Assembly: GCF_024679245.1 (NCBI RefSeq)
Contig: NC_090179.1
Coordinates: 6,515,820-6,579,819 of the forward strand
Reading direction: 5' to 3'
Length of the DNA stretch: 64,000 nt
DNA from: Pseudorasbora parva
Taxonomy: Eukaryota > Chordata > Actinopteri > Cypriniformes > Gobionidae
This document shows, piece by piece, positions 19,011 to 30,779 of this stretch. Below the pieces are notes generated by a model. It was not told the origin of the DNA, searched no databases, and saw nothing but the letters and a program-made list of their open reading frames with translations. The translations under genes were made by a program, and so were the position numbers. Position 1 is the stretch's first letter, and the number at the start of each line of letters is the position of its first letter.

Positions 19011-22000
19011 TATCTGTCTGTCTGTCTATAATGTCTGTCTGTCTGCCTGCATGTCATGCCAGTCTGTAATGTGTCTGTCTGTAATGTGTCTGTCTGCATG
19101 TCATGCCAGTCTGTAATGTGTCTGTCTGCATGTCATGCCAGTCTGTAATGTGTCTGTCTGTAATGTGTCTGTCTGCATGTCATGCCAGTCTGTAATGTGT
19201 CTGTCTGCATGTCATGCCAGTCTGTAATGTGTCTGTCTGTAATGTGTCTGTCTGCCTGCATGTCATTCCAGTCTGTAATGTGTCTGTCTGTAATGTCTGT
19301 CTGTCTGCATGTCATGCCATTCTGTAATGTGTCTGTCTGTAATGTCTGTCTGTCTGTCTGTAATGTGTCTGTCTGCCTGCATGTCATGCCAGTCTGTAAT
19401 ATGTCTGTCTGTAATGTGTCTGTCTGCCTGCATGTCATGCCAGTCTGTAATGTGTCTGTCTGTAATGTTTCTGTCTGTCTGCATGTCATGCCAGTCTGTA
19501 ATGTCTGTCTGTCTGCATGTCATGCCAGTCTGTAATGTCTGTCTGTCTGTATGCCATGCCAGTCTGTAATGTCTGTCTGCCTGCATGTCATGCCAGTCTT
19601 TTAATGTGTCTGTCTGTAATGTCTGTATGTCTGTAATGTCTGCCTGCATGTCATGCCACTCTGTAATATCTGTCTGTCTGTATATCATGCCAGTCTGTAA
19701 TGTGTCTGTCTGCCTGCATGTCATGCCAGTCTGTAATGTGTCTGTCTGTAATGTGTCTGTCTGTAATGTCTGTCTGTCTGCCTGCATGTCATGCCAGTCT
19801 GTAATGTCTGCCTGCATGTCATGCCAGTCTGTAATGTGTCTGTCTGCATGTCATGCCAGTCTGTAATGTGTCTGTCTGTAATGTCTGCCTGCATGTCATG
19901 CCAGTCTGTAATGTGTCTGTCTGCCTGCATGTCATGCCAGTCTGTAATGTGTCTGTCTGTAATGTTTCTGTCTGTCTGCATGTCATGCCAGTCTGTAATG
20001 TCTGTCTGTCTGCATGTCATGCCAGTCTGTAATGTCTGTCTGTCTGCATGCCATGCCAGTCTGTAATGTCTGTCTGCCTGCATGTCATGCCAGTCTGTAA
20101 TGTCTGTCTCTCTGCCTGCATGTCATGCCACTCTGTAATATCTGTCTGTCTGTATATCATGCCAGTCTGTAATGTGTCTGTCTGCCTGCATGTCATGCCA
20201 GTCTGTAATGTCTGTCTGTCTGCCTGCATGTCATGCCAGTCTGTAATGTCTGCCTGCATGTCATGCCAGTCTGTAATGTGTCTGTCTGTAATGTCTGTCT
20301 GTCTGCATGTCATGCCAGTCTGTAATGTGTTTGTCTGTAATGTCTGCCTGCATGGCATGCCAGTCTGTAATGTGTCTGTCTGTCTGCATATCATACCAGT
20401 CTCTAATGTGTCTGTCTGTCTGCATGTCATGCCACTCTGTAATATCTGTCTGTCTGTATATCATGCCAGTCTGTAATGTGTCTGTCTGTAATGTGTCTGT
20501 CTGTAATGTCTGTCTGTCTGCCTGCATGTCATGCCAGTCTGTAATGTCTGCCTGCATGTCATGCCAGTCTGTAATGTGTCTGTCTGTAATGTGTCTGTCT
20601 GCCTGCATGTCATGCCAGTCTGTAATGTGTCTGTCTGTAATGTTTCTGTCTGTCTGCATGTCATGCCAGTCTGTAATGTCTGTCTGTCTGCATGTCATGC
20701 CAGTCTGTAATGTCTGTCTGTCTGCATGCCATGCCAGTCTGTAATGTCTGTCTGCCTGCATGTCATGCCAGTCTGTAATGTGTCTGTCTGTAATGTCTGT
20801 CTGTCTGCCTGCATGTCATGCCACTCTGTAATATCTGTCTGTCTGTATATCATGCCAGTCTGTAATGTGTCTGTCTGCCTGCATTTCATGCCAGTCTGTA
20901 ATGTGTCTGTCTGTAATGTCTGTCTGTCTGCCTGCATGTCATGCCAGTCTGTAATGTGTCTCTCTGTAATGTCTGTCTGTCTGTAATGTGTCTGTCTGCC
21001 TGCATGTCATGCCAGTCTGTAATGTGTCTGTCTGTAATGTCTGTCTGTCTGCATGTCATGCCAGTCTGTAATGTGTCTGTCTGTAATGTCTGCCTGCATG
21101 GCATGCCAGTCTGTAATGTGTCTGTCTGTAATGTCTGTCTGTCTGCCTGCATGTCATGCCACTCTGTAATATCTGTCTGTCTGTATATCATGCCAGTCTG
21201 TAATGTGTCTGTCTGCCTGCATGTCATGCCAGTCTGTAATGTGTCTGTCTGTAATGTCTGTCTGTCTGCCTGCATGTCATGCCAGTCTGTAATGTGTCTG
21301 TCTGTAATGTCTGTCTGTCTGCATGTCATGCCAGTCTGTAATGTGTCTGTCTGTAATGTCTGCCTGCATGTCATGCCAGTCTGTAATGTGTCTGTCTGTA
21401 ATGTGTCTGTCTGTCTGTCTGTCTGTCTGTCTGCATGTCATGCCAGTCTGTAATGTGTCTGTCTGTAATGTGTCTGTCTGTCTGCATGTCATGCCAGTCT
21501 GTAATGTCTGTCTGTCTCCATGTCATGCCAGTCTGTAATGTCTGTCTGTCTGTCTGCATGCCATGCCAGTCTGTAATGTCTGTCTGCCTGCATGTCATGC
21601 CAGTCTGTAATGTGTCTGTCTGTCTGCATGTCATGCCAGTCTGTAATGTCTGTCTGTCTGCATGTCATGCCAGTCTGTAATGTCTGTCTGTCTGTCTGTC
21701 TGTCTGCATGCCATGCCAGTCTGTAATGTCTGTCTGCCTGCATGTCATGCCAGTCTGTAATTTGTCTGTCTGTAATGTCTGTCTGTCTGTAATGTCTGTT
21801 TGTCTGCCTGCATGTCATGCCACTCTGTAATATCTGTCTGTCTGTATATCATGCCAGTCTGTAATGTGTCTGTCTGTAATGTCTGCCTGCATGTCATGCC
21901 AGTCTGTAATGTGTCTGTCTGTAATGTCTGTCTGTCTGCATGTCATGCCAGTCTGTAATGTGTCTGTCTGTAATGTCTGCCTGCATGTCATGCCAGTCTG

Positions 22001-24914
22001 TAATGTGTCTGTCTGTAATGTCTGTCTGCCTGCATGTCATGCCAATCTGTAATGTGTCTGTCTGTCTGTAATGTGTCTGTCTGTAATGTCTGCCTGCATG
22101 TCATGCCAGTCTGTAATGTGTCTGTCTGTAATGTCTGTCTGCCTGCATGTCATGCCAGTCTGTAATGTGTCTGTCTGTAATGTCTGTCTGCCTGCATGTC
22201 ATGCCAGTCTGTAATGTGTCTGTCTGTCTGTAATGTGTCTGTCTGTAATGTCATGCCAGTCTGTAATGTGTCTGTCTGCCTGCATGTCATGCCAGTCTGT
22301 AATGTGTCTGTCTGTAATGTGTCTGTCTGCCTGCATGTCATGCCAGTCTGTAATGTGTCTGTCTGTAATGTCTGCCTGCATGTCATGCCAGTCTGTAATG
22401 TGTCTGTCTGTAATGTCTGCCTGCATGTCATGCCAGTCTGTAATGTGTCTGTCTGTAATGTCTGTCTGCCTGCATGTCATGCCAGTCTGTAATGTCTGTC
22501 TGTCTGTCTGTCTGTAATGTGTCTGTCTGTAATGTCTGCCTGCATGTCATGCCAGTCTGTAATGTGTCTGTCTGTAATGTCTGTCTGCCTGCATGTCATG
22601 CCAGTCTGTAATGTGTCTGTCTGTAATGTCTGTCTCTCTGCATGTCATGCCAGTCTGTAATGTGCCTGTCTGTAATGTGTCTGTCTGTCTGCATGTCATG
22701 CCAGTCTGTAATGTGTCTGTCTGTCTGCCTGCATGTCATGCCAGTCTGTAATGTGTCAGTCTGTAATGTGTCTATCTGCCTACATGTCAAGCCAGTCTGT
22801 AATGTGTCTGTCTGTAATGTCTGTCTGTCTGCATGTCATGCCAGTCTGTAATGTGTCTGTCTGTAATGTCTGCCTGCATGTCATGCCAGTCTGTAATGTG
22901 TCTGTCTGTAATGTGTCTGTCTGTCTGCATGTCATGCCAGTCTGTAATGTCTCTCTGTCTGCAAGTCATGCCAGTCTGTAATGTCTGTCTGTCTGCATGC
23001 CATGCCAGTCTGTAATGTCTGTCTGCCTGCATGTCATGCCAGTCTGTAATGTGTCTGTCTGTAATGTCTGTCTGTCTTCCTGCATGTCATGCCACTCTGT
23101 AATATCTGTCTGTCTGTATATCATGCCAGTCTGTAATGTGTCTGTCTGCCTGCATGTCATGCCAGTCTGTAATGTGTCTGTCTGTCTGCCTGCATGTCAT
23201 GCCAGTCTGTAATGTCTGCCTGCATGTCATGCCAGTCTGTAATGTGTCTGTCTGTAATGTCTGTCTGTCTGCATGTCATGCCAGTCTGTAATGTGTCTGT
23301 CTGTAATGTCTGCCTGCATGTCATGCCAGTCTGTAATGTGTCTGTCTGTAATGTCTGTCTGCCTGCATGTCATGCCAGTCTGTAAGGTGTCTGTCTGTCT
23401 GTAATGTGTCTGTCTGTAATGTCTGCCTGCATGTCATGCCAGTCTGTAATGTGTCTGTCTGTCTGTAATGTGTCTGTCTGTAATGTCTGCCTGCATGTCA
23501 TGCCAGTCTGTAATGTGTCTGTCTGTAATCTCTGTCTGCCTGCATGTCATGCCAGTCTGTAATGTGTCTGTCTGTCTGTCTGTCTGTAATGTGTCTGTCT
23601 GTAATGTCTGCCTGTATGTCATGCCAGTCTGTAATGTGTCTGTCTGTAATGTCTGTCTGCCTGCATGTCATGCCAGTCTGTAATGTGTCTGTCTGTAATG
23701 TCTGTCTGTCTGCATGTCATGCCAGTCTGTAATGTGTCTGTCTGCCTGCATGTCATGCCAGTCTGTAATGTGTCTGTCTGTAATGTCTGTCTGTCTGCCT
23801 GCATGTCATGCCAGTCTGTAATGTGTCTGTCTGTAATGTCTGCCTGCATGTCATGCCAGTCTGTAATGTGTCTATCTGCCTACATGTCAAGCCAGTCTGT
23901 AATGTGTCTGTCTGTAATGTCTGTCTGTCTGCATGTCATGCCAGTCAGTAATGTGTCTGTCTGTAATGTGTCTGTCTGCCTGCATGTCATGCCAGTCTGT
24001 AATGTGTCTGTCTGTAATGTGTCTGTCTGCCTGCATCTCATGCCAGTCTGTAATGTGTCTGTCTGTAATGTCTGTCTGTCTGCATGTCATTCCAGTCTGT
24101 AATGTGTCTGTCTGCATGTCATGCCAGTCTGTAATGTGTCTGTCTGTCTGCATGTCATGCCAGTCTGTAATGTGTCTGTCTGTAATGTGTCTGTCTGCCT
24201 GCATCTCATGCCAGTCTGTAATGTGTCTGTCTGTAATGTCTGTCTGTCTGCATGTCATTCCAGTCTGTAATGTGTCTGTCTGTAATGTCTGTCTGTCTGC
24301 ATGTCATTCCAGTCTGTAATGTGTCTGTCTGTAATGTCTGTCTGTCTGCATGTCATGCCAGTCTGTAATGTGTCTGTCTGTAATGTCTGTCTGTCTGCAT
24401 GTCATGCCAGTCTGTAATGTGTCTGTCTGTAATGTCTGTCTGCCTGCATGTCATGCCAGTCTGTAATGTGTCTGTCTGTAATGTCTGTCTGTCTGTAATG
24501 TGTCTGTCTGCCTGCATGTCATGCCAGTCTGTAATGTGTCTGTCTGTAATGTCTGTCTGCCTGCATATCATGCCAGTCTGTAATGTGTCTGTCTGTAATG
24601 TCTGTCTGTCTTTAATGTGTCTGTCTGCCTGCATGTCATGCCAGTCTGTAATGTGTCTCTCTGTAATGTCTGTCTGTCTGTAATGTGTCTGTCTGCCTGC
24701 ATGTCATGCCAGTCTGTAATGTGTCTGTCTGTAATGTCTGTCTGCCTGCATGTCATGCCAGTCTGTAATGTGTCTGTCTGTAATGTCTGTCTGTCTGCAT
24801 GTCATTCCAGTCTGTAATGTCTGTCTGTCTGTAATGTCTGTCTGTCTGCATGTCATGCCAGTCTGTAATGTGTCTGCCTGCATGTCAGTCCAGTCTGTAA
24901 TGTCTGTCTGTCTG
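19011..24914. repeat. CTGT/CATG-rich satellite or megaminisatellite, left block
   Basis: 5.9 kb of tandem repeats built from two modules: a CTGTCTGTCTGC stretch followed by CATGTCATGCCAGTCTGTAA, and a shorter GTCTGTCTGTAAT module, mixed in varying order. A variant in which CCAGTCTG becomes CCACTCTGTAATATC, followed by a TATATCATG module, recurs at about 19656, 20132, 20435, 20823, 21160, 21822 and 23092, which shows a higher-order structure in the left two thirds. Long open frames occur on both strands (Cys/Val/Ser-rich one way, Thr/Asp/Gln-rich the other) because the modules lack stops in several frames. No start context, splice logic or domain supports them as genes. Confidence 0.97.
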
Positions 24915-26649
24915 CACAGCAAAAACTCCAGTGTTAAATTAACTCTCCTGAGAGTACATGTGAGACCACACTCAAGAGTGTTAAAGTGTTAAAATAAGAG
25001 TGTTAAAGTAACACTGAAGCAGTGTTAAAGTTAATAAGATAATTAACTGATTATTGGCAATTATTGAAGATACCTGATGATAACAAGCAGAATCACCAAA
25101 TGAGAACATCACAATTCACAAGTGGACATATTTTCCATTTGTAATTGCAAAGCAACTCACAGACAAAGTGTGTTTATCCAAAAATCATAAAAACAAAATT
25201 AACAGATAATTAGATGTTGATGATTTATGGTTCATTTGAAGTCACCATTGTGGAGGGAAGTGTTTGCTTTAGTTGGGCTCTTGGTCCCCGTACGTGTGTT
25301 AGCGTTTCTGAGGCTGCTGTAACTGTGTGTGTGTGAAACACAAGAGTTTTGGCTGAGAAAGCAAAGCTAAAGTGACATCAGGTGTTGTCAGCTCCTTGTT
25401 GATGATAACTAAATCATCAGAAAATGTGCATCTGATATTATTTTTTTATTTGCTTTAATAGTAATTTGTTTATAGCCTCTGTAGTATTGGCACCAATAGC
25501 CTTATCCTGAAGGATGATAAAGTACATACACCCAATGTTTTGAGAAAATATTTCCCATGATCACACACAGACATCAAGGTTTGGCCTAAGTTTCACAACA
25601 ACGGTGACACAAAAACGCTTCCTGCTGCAATGCATGATGGGTGGCTTCGTAGTACAAAACTGATGCTTGATTGTCACCATTGTTGTGAATCATAGGCCAA
25701 ATCTTGATATCTGTGTGTGACCATGGGAAATATTTTCTCAAAACATTGGGTACACATACTTTTTTTCTCATCCGTCAGGATAGGTGGTCCTTTTATTGCT
25801 ATTGGTGCCAATAATGCAGATTCACAAGATTATAGAGGCTATAAACAAATAACTATTGTGTCAAACAAGAACACAAAAAACGACATCAGATGCTCACTTT
25901 CTGATGATTTAGTTATCATCAACAATGAGCTGACAACATCTGATGTCACATTAGCTTTGCTTTCTCAGCCACAACTCTTGTGTTACACACACACACAGTT
26001 ACAGCAGCTTAAGAAACACTAACACACATACGGGGACCAAGAGCCCAACTAAAGCAAACGCTTCCCTCCACAATGGTGACTTTAAATGAACCATAAATCC
26101 TCAACATCTAAACCTCTGTTAATTCTCAGTAAGAGCTTCTGTAGACGTCTGACTCTGACAGAAATAGTCAAAGTGTGTCTTATAGCTGTGATTAAGGGCA
26201 GCACAGTGTCTCAGTGGGAAACACTGGCTCCTCACAACAAGAAGATCCTGGATTGAATCCTGAGCCAGAGAGTCTTTCCTTCAGGTCTGGTTTCTCTCAT
26301 GATCCAAAAATGTGTGAATTACAGATGATAAGTTGTCTAAAGTGTCTAAAGGTGTGAGTGAAATTTCTTTTATTTTTATGATTTTCTGACAAACACACAC
26401 TGTCTGAGTTGCTTTGCAATTACAAATGGAAAATATGTCCACTTGTGAATTGTGATGTTCTCATTTGGTGATTCTGCTTGTTATCATCAGGTATCTTCAA
26501 TAATTGCCAATAATCAGTTAATTATCTTATTAACTTTAACACTGCTTCAGTGTTACTTTAACACTCTTATTTTAACACTTTAACACTCTTGAGTGTGGTC
26601 TCACATGTACTCTCAGGAGAGTTAATTTAACACTGGAGTTTTTGCTGTG
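24915..26649. mobile_element. Palindromic family P element, copy 2, inserted in the satellite
   Basis: The ends CACAGCAAAAACTCCAGTG and their inverted copy bound 1735 bp, with satellite sequence on both sides. Arms pair over most of the length (for example 25245-25330 with 26010-26090, and 25490-25620 with 25680-25810). The right arm has extra sequence, including a SINE. A clean TA duplication is not visible here; the flanks read ctg and atg. Confidence 0.85.
26196..26362 (+). mobile_element. Degenerate tRNA-derived SINE (DANA/HE1-like)
   Basis: It starts GGGCAGCACAGTGTCTCAGTGGG, which matches the known 'ggcagcacggtggctcagtgg' head. An A-box-like part is at 26207-26218 and a B-box-like GATTGAATCC at 26251-26260. 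The tRNA-unrelated body is shortened and mutated. It lies only in the right arm of the palindromic element, so it arrived after the palindrome formed. Confidence 0.65.
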
Positions 26650-26652
26650 ATG

Positions 26653-26708
26653 TAATGTCTGTCTGTCTGCATGTCATGCCAGTCTGTAATGTGTCAGTCT
26701 GTAATGTA

Positions 26709-26753
<45 letters not shown>

Positions 26754-27457
26754 GTCTGCATGTCATGCCAGTCTGTAATGTGTCTGTCTACATGTCATGC
26801 CAGTCTGTAATGTGTCTGTCTGTAATGTCTGTCTGTCTGCATGTCATGCCAGTCTGTAATGTGTCTGTCTGTAATGTCTGTCTGCATGTCATATGCCAGT
26901 CTGTAATGTGTCTGTCTGTAATGTCTGTCTGTCTGCATGTCATTCCAGTCTGTAATGTGTCTGTCTGTAATGTCTGTCTGTCTGCATGTCATATGCCAGT
27001 CTGTAATGTGTCTGTCTGTAATGTCTGTCTGCCTGCATGTCATGCCAGTCTGTAATGTGTCTGTCTGTAATGTCTGTCTGTCTGCATGTCATGCCAGTCT
27101 GTAATGTGTCTGTCTGTAATGTGTCTGTCTGTCTGCATGTCATGCCAGTCTGTATGTGTCTGTCTGTAATGTGCTGTCTGTCTGCATGTCATGCCAGTCT
27201 GTAATGTGTCTGTCTGTCTGCATGTCATGCCAGTCTGTAATGTGTCTGTCTGTAATGTCTGTCTGTCTGCATGTCATGCCAGTCTGTAATGTGTCTGTCT
27301 GTAATTTGTCTGTCTGTCTGCATGTTATTCCAGTCTGTAATGTGTCTGTCTGTAATTTGTCTGTCTGTCTGCATGTCATGCCAGTCTGTAATGTGTCTGT
27401 CTGTAATTTGTCTGTCTGTCTGCATGTCATGCCAGTCTGTAATGTGTCTGTCTGTAA
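26653..27457. repeat. CTGT/CATG-rich satellite, right block
   Basis: The same modules resume after the insertion and stop at GTAACGACACAATG. This block has its own variants (CATATGCC and GTAATTTGTC) and lacks the CCACTCTGTAATATC variant of the left block. Confidence 0.95.
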
Positions 27458-27833
27458 CGACACAATGTTGCTATGTGGGTGTAATCTCGTGAGAAATGCC
27501 ATACCTGGCAAATGTTAATGTTGAATGAATAGCTAGTGACATCAACTGGACATTTCTTCACCTTTGTTTCCTTGTATGTGATTGGTTGAAGCCTTTTCTG
27601 TTGCTGTGAGAGTTTAAATTTTTTTACATTGAAGCGAAAAAACCATCACGTGTCAAAATTGCTTCGAAAGGATGCTCTATGCAACTGACTTCAGCTACAG
27701 ACTTAGATGAAAACAACAGAAGATAAAAGAATACATTAAACCTCTGAAGATCTCATCAGAGGATTAAACAACTCCACAAACAGCATTACCAGCGTCACAC
27801 ATTACTAACCAGACTGACTTTATTTCTGTTATG
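27458..27833. repeat. Satellite edge and left arm of a broken family P palindrome (copy 5)
   Basis: 27458-27481 is a 24-bp stretch also found at 33064-33087. From about 27690 the sequence is the family P inner arm (gacttcagctacag... to cagactgactttatttctg), whose mirror appears at 29040-29330. Confidence 0.6.
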
Positions 27834-27896
27834 CTACGTTCACACCAAACACGAATTGAGCGTCAAAATCGCGTCTACCGCAAGTAGTTTGACGTG

Positions 27897-28425
27897 TGTC
27901 ACAGGGTGTTTTGGTGTTGGTTTCATGTTTTAAGGTTTTCATGTTTTCATGTTTCATGCACTTCCTGGTTTTGTCATGTGGTCTATCGTCATGTGATTCC
28001 ATGCCCTCACGTGTTCCTGCCTCGTGTTCCTGTGTCTTGTTTTCATTGGTTTATAGGTTAATTGTTGTTCACAGGTGTCCCTCGTTTTGTCATTACCCCT
28101 TGTGTATTTAAGCCCTCATGTTTGATGTAGTCTTGGTCAGTTATTGTATGTGTAACCTGCTGTTGGTGAGTGTCTAGTCTAGTCTAGTCTAGTCTAGTCT
28201 AGTCTAGTCTAGTCTAGTCTAGTCTAGTCTAGTCTAGTCTAGTCTAGTCTAGTCTAGTCTAGTCTAGTCTAGTCTAGTCTAGTCTAGTCTAGTCTAGGTC
28301 AAGTTTAAGTTGAGTCAAGTAAAGTTTTATGTTGTTTTGCCAAGTCTTTTGTTTATGTTTGGATTTATGTTAAATAAACTGCACTTGGGTTCTGAACTTC
28401 GCCTCTTCAGTGGACAACCGTTACA
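27897..28425 (+). mobile_element. Solo LTR (Gypsy-like), 529 bp
   Basis: It begins TGTCACAGGG and ends CCGTTACA. Flanks are ACGTG (27892-27896) and GCGTG (28426-28430), a 5-bp duplication with one mismatch. Features expected of an LTR are a TATTTAAG box near 28104 and AATAAA at 28373. The homologous MITE at 59670-59690 is uninterrupted at this point. No internal retroviral genes remain. Confidence 0.65.
28173..28296. repeat. (AGTCT)n microsatellite inside the solo LTR
   Basis: About 25 perfect AGTCT pentamers, between the TATA-like box and the polyadenylation signal. Confidence 0.97.
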
Positions 28426-29035
28426 GCGTGAACATTTTGAATACATTCGCATGTCCGCAGTGAATTGGACACGCGTAGAAATCGAGCATTTGAAGCGAAA
28501 AAGCGAAATGAAGCGTAAAAGGTGCTCCAGGAGAAATATGTCCTTAACACTACTCTGCCTCTTTTCATTTAAAAAAATATATATATTAAGCATTAACAGC
28601 CACACATGTGGTTCAGCCAACGCACTACCTGGATCTTCACTGTGTGTATATTTAAATATCCTTAAAAAAAAAAAGTTATGAAACTTCACTTTGCCCTCAG
28701 TCAAAATTATATGGTAGACAACAATACATTAACTGTACCAAAGATCGGCCATTAGATGTACACAAGACGAAGCCAGAGGATGTACACAATCCGAGCCAGC
28801 GGGAAACGCCAGAAGGACTGGCCGATGAAAGGCTGCTCTCGCCGGGGTTAACGAGCGCTGAGCGCCCGGAGATCGCCTGGATCTCACGACTCCAAAAACG
28901 CAAGATTTCCTTTTTAAATAGGCACTGTCTTTATAAATAAACCACATATTTTTAAACAACTACATTATCAACTGAAAAGCATTAAAACTACATTTTAGTG
29001 ACAAAAATATTGTGTTTTTTAATTATGCAGGGTTA

Positions 29036-29373
29036 CAGACAGAATTCTGACAGAAATAAAGTCAGTCTGGTTAGTAATGGGTGACGCTGGTAATGCTGTT
29101 TGTGGAGTTGTTTAATCCTCTGCTGAGATCTTCAGAGATTTAATGTCTTCTTTTATCTTCAGTTGATGAAATCATCTTTTTTCTGGTGATGTTTCTCTTT
29201 CCTTCAGTGATAACGGCAGGTGTTCATCAATGTCTGAATTCACTCTCTTCTTTCCTCTCTCTCTGTCGAGTGGTCTATATCAGTGAACTAGTGTAGGGAA
29301 TAGTGAATAAGGGGATAGGGAGTGATTTTGAACACAACCTCTGAGTGTCGACTTTAAGTGTGTTAATTCACAG
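29036..29373. repeat. Right arm of the broken family P palindrome (copy 5)
   Basis: Mirror of 27690-27830 (ttctgacagaaataaagtcag...) followed by the outer arm also found, inverted, at about 58010-58150. It ends where the Tc1-like element begins. Confidence 0.65.
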
Positions 29374-29375
29374 TA

Positions 29376-30779
29376 CAGTTCCTTCTCAAAAAATTAGCAT
29401 ATGTGATAAAAGTTCATTAATTTCCATAATGTAATGATAAAAATGTAACTTTCATATATTTTAGATATATTGCACACCAACTGAAATATTTCAGGTCTTT
29501 TATTGTTTTAATACTGATGATTTTGGCATACAGCTCATGAAAACCCAAAATTCCTGTCTCAAAAAAATTAGCATATCATGAAAAGGTTCTCTAAGCGAGC
29601 TATTAACCTAATCATCTGAATCAACTAATTAACTCTAATCACCTGCAAAAGATTCCTGAGGCTTTAAAAAACTCCCAGCCTGGTTCATTACTCAAAACCC
29701 CAATCATGGGTAAGACTGCCGACCTGACTGCTGTCCAGAAGGCCATCATTGACACCCTCAAGCGAGAGGGTAAGACACAGAAAGAAATTTCTGAACGAAT
29801 AGGCTGTTCCCAGAGTGCTGTATCAAGGCACCTCAGTGGGAAGTCTGTGGGAAGGAAAAAGTGTGGCAAAAAACGCTGCACAACGAGAAGAGGTGACCGG
29901 ACCCTGAGGAAGATTGTGGAGAAGGACCGATTCCAGACCTTGGGGTACCTGCGGAAGCAGTGGACTGAGTCTGGAGTAGAAACATCCAGAGCCACCGTGC
30001 ACAGGCGTGTGCAGGAAATGGGCTACAGGTGCCGCATTCCCCAGGTCAAGACACTTTTCGGCTACAGAGAAGCAGCACTGGACTGTTGCTCAAATTGTGC
30101 ATGTCATTCGGAAATCAAGGTGCTAGAGTCTGGAGGAAGACTGGGGAGAAGGAAATGCCAAAATGCCTGAAGCCCAGTGTCAAGTACCCACAGTCAGTGA
30201 TGGTCTGGGGTGCCATGTCAGCTCCTGGTGTTGGTCCACTGTGTTTTATCAAGGGCAGGGTCAATGCAGCTCGCTATCAGGAGATTTTGGAGCACTTCAT
30301 GCTTCCATCTGCTGAAAAGCTTTATGGAGAGGAAGATTTGGTTTTTCAGCACGACCTGGCACCTGCTCACAGTGCCAAAACCACTGGTAAATGGTTTACT
30401 GACCATGGTATTACTGTGCTCAATTGGCCTGCCAACTCTCCTGACCTGAAGCCCATAGAGAATCTGTGGGATATTGTGAAGAGAAAGTTGAGAGACGCAA
30501 GACCCAACACTCTGGATGAGCTTAAGGCCGCTATCGAAGCATCCTGGGCCTCCATAACACCTCAGCAGTGCCACAGGCTGATCGCCTCCATGCCACGCCG
30601 CATTGAATGGGTTTTCATGAGCTGTATGCCAAAATCATCAGTATTAAAACAATAAAAGACCTGAAATATTTCAGTTGGTGTGCAATGAATCTAAAATATA
30701 TGAAAGTTTAATTTTTATCATTACATTATGGAAAATAATGAACTTTTATCACATATGCTAATTTTTTGAGAAGGACCTG
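29376..30779 (+). mobile_element. Tc1-like transposon, 1404 bp, defective
   Basis: Long inverted repeats start CAG(T/G)TCCTTCTCAAAAAATT, with TA duplications at 29374-29375 and 30780-30781. Inner direct-repeat motifs (TCTCAAAAAAATTAGCATAT near 29556) give the IR/DR arrangement common in fish Tc1 elements. The homologous family P sequence at about 57995-58010 reads straight through and is the empty-site equivalent. Confidence 0.92.
29706..30655 (+). pseudogene. Tc1-like transposase, internal deletion and frameshift
   Basis: The N-terminal part (29706-30060) holds the paired-like DNA-binding region: a first HTH at QKEISERIGCSQSAVSRHL, a GRKK basic linker and a second HTH ending at YRCRIPQVK. 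A deletion near 30085-30105 shifts the frame and removes the segment that normally carries the first catalytic Asp (FSDES-type motif). From about 30108 the catalytic domain resumes in another frame (VWRKTGEKEM, VMVWGAMS), with the second Asp in FQHDLAPAH and the Glu in LKPIENLW, spaced as DD34E. The protein cannot be active. Confidence 0.9.

Larger units (their letters stand above)
27834..29035. mobile_element. CGTTCACACC-type MITE (right end lost), split by a solo LTR
   Basis: It starts at CTACGTTCACACCAAACACG and is homologous to 59619-60541, where both ends are present. It lies between two arms of a family P palindrome. Homology ends near 29035 without a terminal repeat, so this copy is truncated. 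A GC-rich block at 28804-28900 is almost identical to 60033-60128. Confidence 0.65.

Noticed and set aside
19263..19817. 184-codon Thr/Asp/Gln-rich ORF on the minus strand of the satellite
   Set aside because: A by-product of the tandem module; equivalent frames occur on both strands throughout the array.
19100..24900. p53-type response elements (CATG cores in GCATGTCATGCC)
   Set aside because: The purine/pyrimidine arms do not fit the consensus half-site, and CATG is simply part of the repeat unit.
19011..27457. CRISPR-like array of repeats and spacers
   Set aside because: Modules are contiguous with no unique spacers, vary in order, and the context is a vertebrate genome.
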